From positions 147,981 through 211,980 of the forward strand of contig NZ_NEGA01000005.1 in assembly GCF_002135315.1 (NCBI RefSeq): a stretch of 64,000 nt of DNA, given 5' to 3'. Source of the stretch: Acinetobacter sp. ANC 3903 (GTDB lineage Bacteria > Pseudomonadota > Gammaproteobacteria > Pseudomonadales > Moraxellaceae). Positions 8,371 through 19,426 of this stretch are shown in pieces. Position numbers and translations under genes: made by a program. Positions within the stretch are counted from its first letter, which is position 1; each line of letters begins with the position of its first letter. The notes beneath the pieces were generated by a model. That model worked only from the letters and a program-made list of their open reading frames with translations, did not search any database and was not told the DNA's origin.

Positions 8371-9015
8371 TTAGGATAAAACAGGAATATCAATCCACTG
8401 TGCCTTGGGAAAATGTTTCGCCAAATACGCTTTTAAATACTCAGATGTATCTTTAGAAATCAATGCGTCTTGCGATTCGTCATTCAGGTTATAGGCCAAA
8501 GCATACAATTCCAAACCACGACTTTTTAAAGCTTCCAAGCTCAGCAAAGTATGATTAATACTGCCTAAACGACCTGAACTGACCAAAATTACAGGGAATT
8601 TCTTTTCTGCCACATAATCAATCATCAGTAATGTTGTGGTTAAAGGCACCATCAAGCCACCAGCACCTTCCAGCAAAACCACCTCATATTTATTCGCCAA
8701 TTGCTGAGTTGCATCTGCAATTTTCTGAAAATCAATTTCGCGACCATCAATTTTGGTCGCCAAATGCGGCGAAGCCGGATAAGTAAAAATTTCCGGCATG
8801 GTCAGTTTGCTTTCATCTTCAGGAAACCAGCCCATCTGCATCATTTTACGGTGCTGTTCGATATCTTCAGAAATATCGGTATTGCCGGTTTGCACCAACT
8901 TCTGGGTGATGGTTTTCTTGCCCTGCTCATTCCATAACTTGGCTAGATAACCTGTAGTATAGGTCTTGCCAATTCCGGTATCAATCCCGCTGATAAAATA
9001 AACATCTGCTGTCAT
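8371..9015 (-). CDS. bioD: dethiobiotin synthetase
   Basis: BioD closes the ureido ring of dethiobiotin from 7,8-diaminopelargonic acid, CO2 and ATP, the penultimate step of biotin synthesis. The P-loop GIDTGIGKT lies near residues 10-18 and the conserved EGAGGLMVPL region near residues 113-122. I start it at the ATG at 9015, which overlaps the bioC stop codon (ATGA); a start seven codons upstream is also open. It is the last gene of the biotin operon and ends near a bidirectional terminator. Confidence 0.96.
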   Translation of the reverse strand: MTADVYFISGIDTGIGKTYTTGYLAKLWNEQGKKTITQKLVQTGNTDISEDIEQHRKMMQMGWFPEDESKLTMPEIFTYPASPHLATKIDGREIDFQKIADATQQLANKYEVVLLEGAGGLMVPLTTTLLMIDYVAEKKFPVILVSSGRLGSINHTLLSLEALKSRGLELYALAYNLNDESQDALISKDTSEYLKAYLAKHFPKAQWIDIPVLS

Positions 9016-9782
9016 GCTGTGCTCCGAGCAATGCAATAAATAGGATGGTAACTGAGCTGGTATTGTCGTTGTCCCATCTGATCAAGTTGTGAAAATTGCT
9101 GATAGTTCTGATAGAACTGCTGTAAAGACTGTTTGGTCCAGCGATGCTGTGCGGCGGTTGCAGTGACCCCGGTGGCCTTTAAATGTTGCAGTACGGCTTT
9201 AGGATGGGAAAAGCTCAGCATTTCCAGGTTTTCGGAAAGATGCAGGATTTCAAAACCCTGTTTGAGCAGCTTGTGCTGAATCTCTGCAAGAGTGAGATAA
9301 TCTAATCCCTGTCCAGTCAGTGCCTTAATTTCTTGTAAATTCTGCTGACCAAAAGTCGAGAAACACAAATAGCCTTGCTGCGTTAAAGCATCTGCACAAT
9401 TTTTAAAAACAGCCTCCAGATTGCCGACCCATTGCAAGGCCGAACTGGACGCAACCAGATCAAGTGATTTTGGAAAATCCAGTTGCTCAATATCGCCAAT
9501 CCACCATTTTAGTTTCGGATCATTTTGAAAATGCTGCTGAACTTCGAGATACAGATCATTTAAAAACAAATGCTTTATTTCAAAGTTTTGCATCAGCAAA
9601 TGGCTTAAATTGCCTGAGCCACAACCGATTTCAAACACACGATCTAAACTGTTTTTGGATATGTGTTCTTGCATCAACCCAATTAAATGCTGGCAAATCT
9701 GTTTTTGTACCACAGCATGTTGAGCATAACTTTGCCCGGCCTTGGCAAAACGCTGTGCAACTTGAGACTTATTAATATTCAC
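9012..9782 (-). CDS. bioC: malonyl-ACP O-methyltransferase BioC
   Basis: BioC methylates malonyl-ACP so that it can enter fatty-acid synthesis and become the pimeloyl precursor of biotin. The 256-residue product has the SAM-binding glycine motif EIGCGSGNLSHLL near residues 51-63 and the LVASSSALQWVGNLE segment near residues 109-123. It starts nine bases after bioF and overlaps bioD by four bases. A BioH-type esterase to remove the methyl group is encoded at the head of the same cluster. Confidence 0.93.
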   Translation of the reverse strand: MNINKSQVAQRFAKAGQSYAQHAVVQKQICQHLIGLMQEHISKNSLDRVFEIGCGSGNLSHLLMQNFEIKHLFLNDLYLEVQQHFQNDPKLKWWIGDIEQLDFPKSLDLVASSSALQWVGNLEAVFKNCADALTQQGYLCFSTFGQQNLQEIKALTGQGLDYLTLAEIQHKLLKQGFEILHLSENLEMLSFSHPKAVLQHLKATGVTATAAQHRWTKQSLQQFYQNYQQFSQLDQMGQRQYQLSYHPIYCIARSTA

Positions 9783-9791
9783 GGCTACAAC

Positions 9792-10949
9792 TCACAGCAA
9801 CGCCACCAGCTGCTCAAGATCGGTCTGATTCACTTGGGAAGTCAATGAAATACGCAATCTGGAACTGTGTTTTGGCACAGTCGGTGGGCGTACCGGCATA
9901 ATATAAAACCCGGCCTGTTGTAGCTGTTGGGCTTTTTCCACGGTCTTTTGCGACTCGCCAATAATCACCGGCACAATATGTGAAGTCGATGGACACTCAA
10001 AGCCTTTGGCCTGTACCGCTTGCTGTAAATATTGGCTGATCTGTTGCAGATGCTGGCGCTGCTGCTGTAAACCTAAAACTTTCTGGAAAATAAAATTAGT
10101 CCAGGCCATACACATCGGTGGCTGTGCAGTACTGAAAATCAGTGGACGCATGGAGTTGATCAGATATTCACGGATAATGGGATGGCAAATCAGATATCCC
10201 CCGACCGATGCCAGCGCTTTACCAAAAGTTCCGACCAGCAGGTCAATCTCATCAATCACCGCATATTGTTCTGCACAGCCCAAGCCTTGCGCGCCACGTA
10301 CGCCAATCGCATGTGCTTCATCCACATACAGCATCACCTTAGAAAATTGCTGTTTGATGCGCACCAGTTCAGCCAGATCGGTTTCATCACCGTCCATGCT
10401 AAAAATGGATTCAGTCACTACAATGATACGATCAAAAGCCTCATCTGCATGGTATTGCTGTAAAAGCTGTTGCAGATGGTTCAGGTCATTATGCCGATAA
10501 CGTACATATTTGGCGGTAGATAAACGGATACCGTCAATCATACTGGCATGCACCAGTTTATCGGCAAGAATCAGGGTTTTACTGTCACTAAGCGCAGGTA
10601 AAATTCCGATATTCATGTGATAACCACTGTTAAATAACAGCGCAGCGTGACCATGAAAAGCCTGACTCAAACTGGCTTCCAGCTGTTCATATTCAGCAAA
10701 GTTACCAGTCAGCAAACGTGAAGAAGATGAACTCATTCTGCGCAGTTCATTCGGCGTCTCATCAAAAAACTGTTCACGCAGTTGCAGATCCGCTGCCAAG
10801 CCCAAATAATCATTGGATGAAAGGTTGAGCATCTTCCAATGCTGGATTTCGATATAACGGTCTTGCTGAACATTGCAGGTAAATTGCCGTAAATTGCCCT
10901 GCTGTTTTAATTCATCCAGCTTCGCTGCATAGCTATCCAAAAGGCTCAT
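9792..10949 (-). CDS. bioF: 8-amino-7-oxononanoate synthase
   Basis: BioF condenses pimeloyl-ACP (or pimeloyl-CoA) with alanine to form KAPA. It is a PLP-dependent alpha-oxoamine synthase. Recognised motifs are SSNDYLGLA near residue 44, [11 protein letters not shown] near residue 210 and the cofactor lysine in [13 protein letters not shown] near residue 243. The length of 385 residues is typical. The ATG overlaps the bioA stop codon (ATGA), indicating translational coupling. Confidence 0.96.
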   Translation of the reverse strand: MSLLDSYAAKLDELKQQGNLRQFTCNVQQDRYIEIQHWKMLNLSSNDYLGLAADLQLREQFFDETPNELRRMSSSSSRLLTGNFAEYEQLEASLSQAFHGHAALLFNSGYHMNIGILPALSDSKTLILADKLVHASMIDGIRLSTAKYVRYRHNDLNHLQQLLQQYHADEAFDRIIVVTESIFSMDGDETDLAELVRIKQQFSKVMLYVDEAHAIGVRGAQGLGCAEQYAVIDEIDLLVGTFGKALASVGGYLICHPIIREYLINSMRPLIFSTAQPPMCMAWTNFIFQKVLGLQQQRQHLQQISQYLQQAVQAKGFECPSTSHIVPVIIGESQKTVEKAQQLQQAGFYIMPVRPPTVPKHSSRLRISLTSQVNQTDLEQLVALL

Positions 10950-12241
10950 GCCATTTCCTCCTGCATCTGTTCTACGACTTCGACCAGCTGTTGCAACAAG
11001 GTATTGAGTTCTGCTTCAGTAATCACATAAGGCGGCATGACATAGACCAGTTTACCGAATGGGCGAATCCAGATGCCACGCTTAACAAACTGTTGTTGCA
11101 GGGTTTTCATATCGACATTGAATGTTAGCTCAACCACGCCAATCGCCCCCAGAACCCTTACATTCTGCACATAATCGAGCTGTGCCAGCGGTTGCAGCTG
11201 TTGCTGTAACTGTTTTTCGATCCGTTGAATATTGGCTTGCCAGTCTTGAGCCAATAAAACCTCGGTACTTTTCACAGCCACCGCACAGGCCAGCGGATTG
11301 GCCATAAAGGTGGGGCCATGCATGAACACACCCGCCTCGCCCCGACTGATGGTTTCTGCTACATATTTGCTGGTTAAGGTAGCCGAAAGCGTCATATAGC
11401 CACCAGTTAACCCCTTGCCGATACACATGATATCCGGTTCAACCCCGGCATGCTCCCAGGCAAACAGCTTGCCGGTACGACCAAAACCGGTGGCAATTTC
11501 ATCAAAAATCAGCAGCACATTATATTTTTCACACAGCAATTTGGCCTGACGCAAATATTCAGGGTGATAAAAACGCATCCCGCCTGCACCTTGCACAATC
11601 GGCTCTAAAATTAAAGCAGCAATGGTGTGATGATGTTCAGCTAAAGTTTTTTCCAGTTCAGCAATATCGTCCTGATTCCATTCATCATAAAAACCGACTT
11701 GCGGCGCAGGAACAAAGAAACGGTTGGGTAAGCTGGAACCAAAAATTTGATGCATGCCTGTGACCGGATCACAAACCGACATGGCATTCCAGGTATCACC
11801 GTGATAGCCAGAACGCGGCGTGACAAAATTGGTTTTCTGAGTTTTGCCTTGTGCAGTCCAAAACTGAACCGCCATTTTCAGTGCCACTTCAACTGCGACA
11901 GAGCCTGAATCGGCATAGAAAATTTTGTCCAGACTGGGCGGCGTTATTTTTAATAAAAGTCTGCCGAGTTCAATTGCAGGATCATGGGTAAACCCCCCAA
12001 ACATGATATGCGACATGTTTTGCAGCTGATTGGTTACTGCCTTGTTCAGTTCAGGATGGTTATAACCATGAATAGCACACCACCAAGAAGACATGCCATC
12101 AATCAATTTCCGTCCATCTTCCAGCTCAATGATTGCTCCATAAGCCTGTTTAACCTTAAAGGTCGGCAATGGATCGGTCATGGAGGTATAAGGATGCCAG
12201 ATATGCGCAAGATCAAAGTCCAGATCGGTTAACTCGGTCAT
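10946..12241 (-). CDS. bioA: adenosylmethionine-8-amino-7-oxononanoate aminotransferase
   Basis: BioA converts KAPA to 7,8-diaminopelargonic acid using SAM as amino donor. The class-III aminotransferase signature is clear: [14 protein letters not shown] near residue 13, the [17 protein letters not shown] region near residues 49-65, [13 protein letters not shown] near residue 245 and the PLP lysine in [15 protein letters not shown] near residue 276. The length is normal at 431 residues. It is followed by bioF, bioC and bioD. The BioH-like gene ends 84 bases upstream on the same strand, so the two may be co-transcribed. Confidence 0.97.
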   Translation of the reverse strand: MTELTDLDFDLAHIWHPYTSMTDPLPTFKVKQAYGAIIELEDGRKLIDGMSSWWCAIHGYNHPELNKAVTNQLQNMSHIMFGGFTHDPAIELGRLLLKITPPSLDKIFYADSGSVAVEVALKMAVQFWTAQGKTQKTNFVTPRSGYHGDTWNAMSVCDPVTGMHQIFGSSLPNRFFVPAPQVGFYDEWNQDDIAELEKTLAEHHHTIAALILEPIVQGAGGMRFYHPEYLRQAKLLCEKYNVLLIFDEIATGFGRTGKLFAWEHAGVEPDIMCIGKGLTGGYMTLSATLTSKYVAETISRGEAGVFMHGPTFMANPLACAVAVKSTEVLLAQDWQANIQRIEKQLQQQLQPLAQLDYVQNVRVLGAIGVVELTFNVDMKTLQQQFVKRGIWIRPFGKLVYVMPPYVITEAELNTLLQQLVEVVEQMQEEMA

Positions 12242-12325
12242 CCATCACTCCATGCAGATGCTTGAAATCAATTTTTCATGATCTTAAACCTGACGAAAAT
12301 AAAAAGAAATTGCGAGATAAACCAG

Positions 12326-13057
12326 TTATCCGTTTATTTGTTCTATTTTCTTTAAAAAATGACAGATTTTGCCAGTTATTATTTCAGCTTCAAAAACAGG
12401 AACGCCATGTGACCCGCTTATCAACTCCGTTTCTAAAAACTTTGCATCCATTTTTTGAAGATTTTGTTGTACTTTGTAACTAACTAAAAAATCCTGTTTT
12501 GCAAAGACATGCAATTGAGCACCTGAATAGTTTTTCAAGATATCTACATTATTTAACTGTTCAAGACACAATAACCCCTGTTTTAATAGGTCAATAGACT
12601 GAGGCTGAATCAAACTTTGTAAAGTGATAAAGTCAGCTTTGGTGGTTGCTGTGCCCTGACATACCATATAGCCAAATTTTTTTAAGGTTGAAATGGCATC
12701 CTGCTCAAATGACTGTTTGAACTGCTGAAATGTCGGCTGATCCATTGCCATAGGCCATGTATCATTCGCTACGAAACAGGGATTAGAACCCAACGTAATC
12801 AATACTTTTTCCAGCCCATACTGCTTTTGAATCTGATCGACTAAAACTGTGGCCAGCTGACCACCCAATGACCAGCCAGCAATTACATCAAACTGGCGGG
12901 CCAGTTCGGCTTGCTGCACTAACACCTGCTCATCCAGAGCATTGAAAATATTCCACAGTTCAACCTGATGCCCTTGCTGTTCTAAAGCCTGCTTTAAAGG
13001 ATTGAGCAGTTTGCTGCCACCGCCCCAGCCTGTGATGAGTAAAATACGTTGCTGCAA
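12326..13057 (-). CDS. alpha/beta hydrolase, probable BioH-type pimeloyl-ACP methyl ester esterase
   Basis: A 243-residue alpha/beta hydrolase with an oxyanion segment LLITGWGGGS at residues 6-15, the nucleophile elbow GWSLGG near residues 61-66 and a late histidine in GSHGVPVFE. Its position just upstream of bioA-F-C-D and the BioC partner make a role in demethylating pimeloyl-ACP methyl ester likely. This is inferred from context, because several unrelated hydrolases fill that role in different bacteria. The start appears to be TTG at 13057, with an AAAGG ribosome site six bases before it. Confidence 0.75.
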   Translation of the reverse strand: MQQRILLITGWGGGSKLLNPLKQALEQQGHQVELWNIFNALDEQVLVQQAELARQFDVIAGWSLGGQLATVLVDQIQKQYGLEKVLITLGSNPCFVANDTWPMAMDQPTFQQFKQSFEQDAISTLKKFGYMVCQGTATTKADFITLQSLIQPQSIDLLKQGLLCLEQLNNVDILKNYSGAQLHVFAKQDFLVSYKVQQNLQKMDAKFLETELISGSHGVPVFEAEIITGKICHFLKKIEQING

Positions 13058-13204
13058 TGTTGACCTTTAAACTTATGCTCTGATTGACTGCAGTATATAA
13101 AATTTTATTGCTTTTAAACTGCACAAAATCCATCAAAAAATGATGTACGTCTAATGAAGATTATTTTGTTAGTATTTAAGCATCCTTCCCACAACAAAAA
13201 TATT

Positions 13205-13774
13205 ATGAAAGCTTCTAAAATATGCAAAGCTGGATTACTGTGGATCAGCTGTATGACTGTATTGTCTCAGCCGGGTTATGCTGAAGACTCCATTTTTTCC
13301 AAATCAGAACAGGCTCAAAAACAGTGGGTCGGAAAATCTGCTCCGGCGTTTAAATTGCAGGATCAAAATGGTCAATGGCATTCCTTGAACCAGCACAAAG
13401 GCAAATGGGTGGTGTTATATTTCTATCCTAAAGACAACTCTCCCGGCTGTACTCAGGAAGCCAATCAGTTTAAGGCACTCTATCCGCAGTTTATAAAAAA
13501 TAATGCTGTAGTACTTGGCGTCAGTCTGGATGATGTGAAGTCTCATCAAAAATTTTCAGAAAAGTTAGCTTTACCTTTTCCTATTCTGGCAGACCACAAT
13601 CATCAATTGGCAGATCAATTCGGAATTGTCCGCAACCTAGGTATTATTAAAATAGCCAAACGGGAAAGCTTTTTGGTTGATCCCAAAGGAACCATTGTTT
13701 ACCACTACAATAGTATTAATACACAATCACATGCGGCTCAGGTTTTGGCAGACATTCAAAAGTTTTCTAAATAG
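13205..13774 (+). CDS. exported Bcp/PrxQ-type peroxiredoxin
   Basis: An AhpC/TSA-family thiol peroxidase carrying an N-terminal signal peptide (KAGLLWISCMTVLSQPGYAED), so it probably acts in the periplasm. The peroxidatic cysteine is in DNSPGCTQEANQF, followed by conserved GVSLDDVKSHQKF and PILADHNHQLADQFGI. The second cysteine found five residues later in E. coli Bcp is absent, so a one-Cys or partner-dependent mechanism is likely. An upstream ATG at 13154 is in frame; I prefer 13205 because the signal peptide then begins with a normal basic N-region. No strong ribosome site marks either. Confidence 0.85.
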   Translation: MKASKICKAGLLWISCMTVLSQPGYAEDSIFSKSEQAQKQWVGKSAPAFKLQDQNGQWHSLNQHKGKWVVLYFYPKDNSPGCTQEANQFKALYPQFIKNNAVVLGVSLDDVKSHQKFSEKLALPFPILADHNHQLADQFGIVRNLGIIKIAKRESFLVDPKGTIVYHYNSINTQSHAAQVLADIQKFSK

Positions 13775-13900
13775 ATTTTCGCTTATTCAAAATTTCAAAA
13801 TCCAGACAATAGACTTCTTTCATAAATCATTTTTCAATTACTATAAGTCGTTCTTAAAGCCAAAATTAAAAATAAATTTTAGTCGATATTAGATTCATGA

Positions 13901-13920
13901 GTGTGGCATGGATGCCACAC
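13901..13920. repeat. 9-bp perfect inverted repeat
   Basis: GTGTGGCAT and ATGCCACAC are separated by two bases. A T run does not follow, so it is not a standard terminator. Confidence 0.7.
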
Positions 13921-14009
13921 ATTTCCCATCCCTTGCGCTGCATTTTAAAACAGTGCTTAAAAACTGGCTCAGGATGTCGTGTATGGGGAACAAAAGGTTT
14001 TTCTTGCGG

Positions 14010-14029
14010 ACTCAAAATATATTTTGAGT
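14010..14029. repeat. 20-bp perfect palindrome
   Basis: ACTCAAAATATATTTTGAGT reads the same on both strands, with further near-symmetry outside it (GG/CC). It could be an operator or cruciform site. Confidence 0.7.
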
Positions 14030-14216
14030 TCCTCATTTTGACCTTTCAGAAGTAGAGATAATGCCTACACAAAAGCATAAAAATTGAATCAATCAAATGA
14101 GGCAGTGCTGATTTTCAAAATCTAATATTGAACGTTTTTAATTTATGCAAGTTGTCTAATATGATTCGGCACAAAAGATAAACCGGGTTCAAATAATAAA
14201 AAATAAAGATATAAAA

Positions 14217-14240
14217 AAAGCCCGACTATGGTCAGGCTTT
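14217..14240 (-). terminator. intrinsic terminator after bfr
   Basis: The arms AAAGCC and GGCTTT, with an inner GAC/GTC pairing, are followed on the minus strand by seven T residues. It lies 20 bases beyond the bacterioferritin stop codon. Confidence 0.8.
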
Positions 14241-14260
14241 CTCTGTCTAAAGTTGCAATC

Positions 14261-14725
14261 TTACATTTGCGATTGAATATAGTTTTGCAAACCAATGAGT
14301 TCAATCAAACGAATTTGTTTTTCCAACCAGTAAGTATGATCTTCTTCCGTATCCGACATTTGCTGACGCAGCATCTCACGGGTAACGTAATCGCCTTTTT
14401 CTTCGCAAAGTTTTACACCTTGCGCCAGTTTTTCACGTACATGATATTCGAGTTTTAAATCCGCTTTTAAACATGTGACCACATCTTCACCTGTTTCGAT
14501 GTCATCACGGTTCATATTCGGTGTACCTTCCAGGAATAATACACGGCGAATAATCGCATCGGCATGCGATGCTTCTTCCTGCATTTCATGGTCGATACGT
14601 TCAAAAATCTTGGTTAAACCCCAATCTTCATACATGCGAGAATGAATAAGATATTGATCACGAGCCGCCAGTTCGCCACCGATCAACATATTTAGATAGT
14701 CTACGACTTCTGGATTGCCACGCAT
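14261..14725 (-). CDS. bfr: bacterioferritin
   Basis: Bacterioferritin stores iron in a 24-subunit cage. The 154-residue protein starts [12 protein letters not shown] and shows the ferroxidase residues in [24 protein letters not shown] (Glu and Tyr), [12 protein letters not shown] (Glu and His) and [12 protein letters not shown]. The haem-ligand methionine is consistent with Met in IDHEM. I chose the ATG at 14725, which follows a GGAG site and begins the conserved sequence, rather than an upstream ATG at 14764. It is transcribed alone and ended by the terminator at 14217. Confidence 0.95.
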   Translation of the reverse strand: MRGNPEVVDYLNMLIGGELAARDQYLIHSRMYEDWGLTKIFERIDHEMQEEASHADAIIRRVLFLEGTPNMNRDDIETGEDVVTCLKADLKLEYHVREKLAQGVKLCEEKGDYVTREMLRQQMSDTEEDHTYWLEKQIRLIELIGLQNYIQSQM

Positions 14726-14872
14726 TTCAATTACTCCATACCCTTTTTCTAATATTATGGACAAAACCGCCGCTTAATGCAAAATAAAAATTATGTAAGT
14801 TTATGATTTTTATAAAATTAAAATGAGAAACATACGCATTTGCAGCTTATTTAACAAAACTTTCCATATATA

Positions 14873-14917
14873 AAATAAGCCTTTGCGTAATTGAAGCAAT
14901 TTCCACAAGGCTTATTT
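14873..14917. repeat. inverted repeat with 10-bp perfect arms
   Basis: AAATAAGCCT and AGGCTTATTT flank a 25-base spacer. The stem could form a transcript hairpin, but no T run follows. Confidence 0.6.
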
Positions 14918-14941
14918 AAACTGTAAAAGTATATTTTTAAG

Positions 14942-14960
14942 ATTTGTAACGCTTACAAAT
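14942..14960. promoter_or_regulatory. operator-like palindrome
   Basis: ATTTGTAA-CGC-TTACAAAT is a perfect 8-bp inverted repeat around three central bases. This symmetry is typical of a dimeric repressor site. It lies about 240 bases upstream of the SDR gene and 220 bases from bfr. The cognate regulator is unknown. Confidence 0.5.
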
Positions 14961-15202
14961 AGTTCTTATTTCCTCCGCCAATAAAAAACATGAACTTCGC
15001 CATACCTGTCTTACCGGACAATTGTTCAGCAGCAAACACTTCTGGTTTTAAACCAATTAGATACAAGTAGATTATTTATTTATAGGAAATAGAGCATTAC
15101 CAGGTACAACTTTTAGCTAAAGTAAGCATCAATCAGTCAAAGACACGCCTGTAATTTCACTCTAAGATATGCGCAAACTCAAAAACAACAACGGTTTAAC
15201 TC

Positions 15203-16267
15203 ATGACGAATCCACAACATAGCGCACCCATTCTTGTGACAGGTGCGACAGGCTACATCGCTAGTTGGGTCATTAAAAATTTACTGGAGCAAGGCCATAC
15301 CGTACATGCTACTGTCCGTGACCTGAACAAAAAGCCAAGCTTTGCACATTTAGATAAAATTGCCGCTAAAACTACGGGCACACTTAAACTCTTTAAAGCC
15401 AATCTACTTGAAGCCAATTCATTTGATGAAGCCATGCAAGGCTGTGAAATCGTGTTGCATATGGCATCGCCTTTTGTGGTGAACAACTTTAAAGATGCGG
15501 TAAAAGACATTATTGAACCTGCTATTTTAGGTACTGAAAATGTGCTGAATAGTGTCAATAAAACCGAGTCAGTTAAACGTGTGATCGTGACCTCGAGTAT
15601 TGCCTCTACTTATGGCGATGCGATTGATATTCAACACACCGCAAAGAATGAGTTTGATGAGTCGCATTGGAATACCACCAGTTCAGAAACACATCAACCC
15701 TATTCCTACTCCAAAGTCATGGCAGAACGTAAAGCATGGGATATGCAACAAGCACAGCAACGTTGGGACTTGGTCTGTATTAACCCGGCGCTGGTTCTCG
15801 GTCCCTCATTAACCGCAAATACCCAGTCAGGCAGTGTAGAAGTGCTGCAACAGTTTGCCAACGGCATGACCTTGTTCGGTGTACCGCCTATGTGGAATGG
15901 TATTGTCGATGTCCGTGATGTAGCGGATGCACATACTCAAGCCGCCTTTAATCCTGATGCCAAAGGTCGCTACATCATTAGTGGCGGTACGCTGAGCTTA
16001 CTGGAAATGGGAAAAATTTTACGTCACAACTTTGGTCCTAAGTTCCCTTTCCCACGTAATCAGCTCCCAAAAGCGGCTTTCAAATTGTTTGGTCCTTTGG
16101 CTGGTTTTTCTAAATCATTTGTTGAACTGAATATGGGCTATCCAATCTATTTTAATGCCAGTAAAAGTCAGCAGGAACTCGGCATGCAATACCGAAATAT
16201 TGAAACCAGTCTGGTTGAGCATTTCCAGCAATTACTGGATGATGGTGTCGTGAAGAAATATCTTTAA
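15203..16267 (+). CDS. extended SDR, dihydroflavonol-4-reductase-like NAD(P)-dependent reductase
   Basis: A 354-residue extended short-chain dehydrogenase. The N-terminal nucleotide motif VTGATGYIASWV (residues 12-23) and the catalytic YSYSKVMAE (Tyr and Lys near residues 167-171) are clear. The sequence FKANLLEANSFDEAMQGCEIVLHMASPF is typical of the dihydroflavonol/aldehyde reductase branch. The family reduces ketones or aldehydes with NADPH; the natural substrate is unknown. It stands alone, divergent from bfr and convergent with ligA, with a shared terminator after it. Confidence 0.85.
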   Translation: MTNPQHSAPILVTGATGYIASWVIKNLLEQGHTVHATVRDLNKKPSFAHLDKIAAKTTGTLKLFKANLLEANSFDEAMQGCEIVLHMASPFVVNNFKDAVKDIIEPAILGTENVLNSVNKTESVKRVIVTSSIASTYGDAIDIQHTAKNEFDESHWNTTSSETHQPYSYSKVMAERKAWDMQQAQQRWDLVCINPALVLGPSLTANTQSGSVEVLQQFANGMTLFGVPPMWNGIVDVRDVADAHTQAAFNPDAKGRYIISGGTLSLLEMGKILRHNFGPKFPFPRNQLPKAAFKLFGPLAGFSKSFVELNMGYPIYFNASKSQQELGMQYRNIETSLVEHFQQLLDDGVVKKYL

Positions 16268-16286
16268 ATATTGAATCTCATCAATA

Positions 16287-16312
16287 AAAAAGCCACCTTC
16301 GCGGTGGCTTTT
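16287..16312. terminator. bidirectional terminator between SDR gene and ligA
   Basis: AAAAGCCACC/GGTGGCTTTT stem with a five-base loop, flanked by A and T runs. It serves both convergent genes. Confidence 0.9.
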
Positions 16313-16322
16313 AAGTTGAACT

Positions 16323-18394
<2,072 letters not shown>

Positions 18395-18447
18395 CACAAA
18401 TATTTGATCTACTCGCTATTATAGAAATCGAGTCGTCCAGTTTCAAA

Positions 18448-19425
18448 TTAAACTTCTGTACTCTGACCTACGCGGTAGTCAATCGCAAAATGACGCCATT
18501 GCTCACGCAGTTGTGGCGTAAATTCCTGATTGTTCTGATCATACACGGTACCATCAACTTCACGTGCAATTAAACGTGAAAGACTGTCCATGGTATCAAA
18601 GGCATTTTGCACATCACTATGTGGCAAGGCCAGGAAGAAAGCCAAGCCTTTCACCTGTTCAGTGGATAAGGTTTCCAGATCAAAACCGGACGCACCCTCA
18701 TCGGTAATTTGCAATACCGAGAACAATAACTTACTGCCATCTTCACTATAGCGATGGAAACAGGCCATTTCACCAAAACGCAGACCGTATTTAAGCAATA
18801 CTTTTAGGGTTTTTTCCCCTGAAAGTACGCGACGTTCCGGATAAACATTTAAAGCCACAAACTCAGCCGCAGTAGATAATGCACTGGCTTCATCCACGCG
18901 TTGCTGTTCATGCAAGTGTTCATCCAGAATGCTGCTTTCATCTTCAAAGTCTGAAATTTCAGCTTTGTCGATATTGCTGTTCAGGTTAAATTCAGCTGAC
19001 GCTTTATCTTCAGCCCGCTCGGCTTGCTGTGCTGGCTCTGAGCTGGCTGCCGATTTTGTCTCTTCTACTGAAGCTGTAGCCTCGGCTTTCAATTCAGACT
19101 TCGCTAGAACTTCTGATGCAGAAACTGCTCCTTCTACAGGTGGGGCTGCTTCAGTTTTCACTTCTGCCTGCTGAGATGCTTTAGCCTGTTCTAGCGTTTT
19201 TTCATTTAAAGTCGGTTCAACACGTTCTAGACTTGAGGCTTCATTGGCACTTTGTAATTGATCACGGACATGGCGAGGAATCACCGGTTGCTGGCTATCT
19301 GTATTGACATGAAGTTCTGAATCTAATGAAGGTGCTGCATCCGCAGGTTTTTTAAACAATAACCTTAAACCGAATAACATAATGATAACGGCGATAACAA
19401 TACCAACAATCGTGGTGACTTCCAT
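18448..19425 (-). CDS. zipA: cell division protein ZipA
   Basis: ZipA anchors FtsZ to the inner membrane at the division site. A single N-terminal membrane helix (residues about 5-23, VGIVIAVIIMLFGLRLLF) leads into a long Ala/Glu-rich linker of about 150 residues. A C-terminal FtsZ-binding domain follows (FVALNVYPERRVLSGEKTLKVLLKYG onward). The ATG at 19425 follows a GGAG site and begins just after the smc stop codon, so smc and zipA are tightly coupled. Five upstream codons are open but unlikely to be used. The smc-zipA-ligA order is common in gamma-proteobacteria. Confidence 0.93.
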   Translation of the reverse strand: MEVTTIVGIVIAVIIMLFGLRLLFKKPADAAPSLDSELHVNTDSQQPVIPRHVRDQLQSANEASSLERVEPTLNEKTLEQAKASQQAEVKTEAAPPVEGAVSASEVLAKSELKAEATASVEETKSAASSEPAQQAERAEDKASAEFNLNSNIDKAEISDFEDESSILDEHLHEQQRVDEASALSTAAEFVALNVYPERRVLSGEKTLKVLLKYGLRFGEMACFHRYSEDGSKLLFSVLQITDEGASGFDLETLSTEQVKGLAFFLALPHSDVQNAFDTMDSLSRLIAREVDGTVYDQNNQEFTPQLREQWRHFAIDYRVGQSTEV

Positions 19426-19426
19426 T

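Larger units (their letters stand above)
13775..14216. other. non-coding region with two perfect palindromes
   Basis: About 440 bases between the peroxiredoxin gene and the bfr terminator hold no convincing gene. Two perfect inverted repeats lie 90 bases apart at 13901-13920 and 14010-14029. Short frames begin near 13896 but are unlike known proteins. Confidence 0.6.
14726..15202. other. intergenic region between bfr and the SDR gene
   Basis: These 477 AT-rich bases separate divergent genes and contain no recognisable coding region. Two inverted repeats are present: 10-bp arms at 14873-14882 and 14908-14917 with a 25-base loop, and an operator-like 19-bp element at 14942-14960. No Fur-box match that I would defend was found near bfr. 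Confidence 0.55.

Noticed and set aside
13896..14060. short frame beginning near the first palindrome
   Set aside because: No ribosome site, no recognisable protein and it overlaps the palindromes, so non-coding is simpler.
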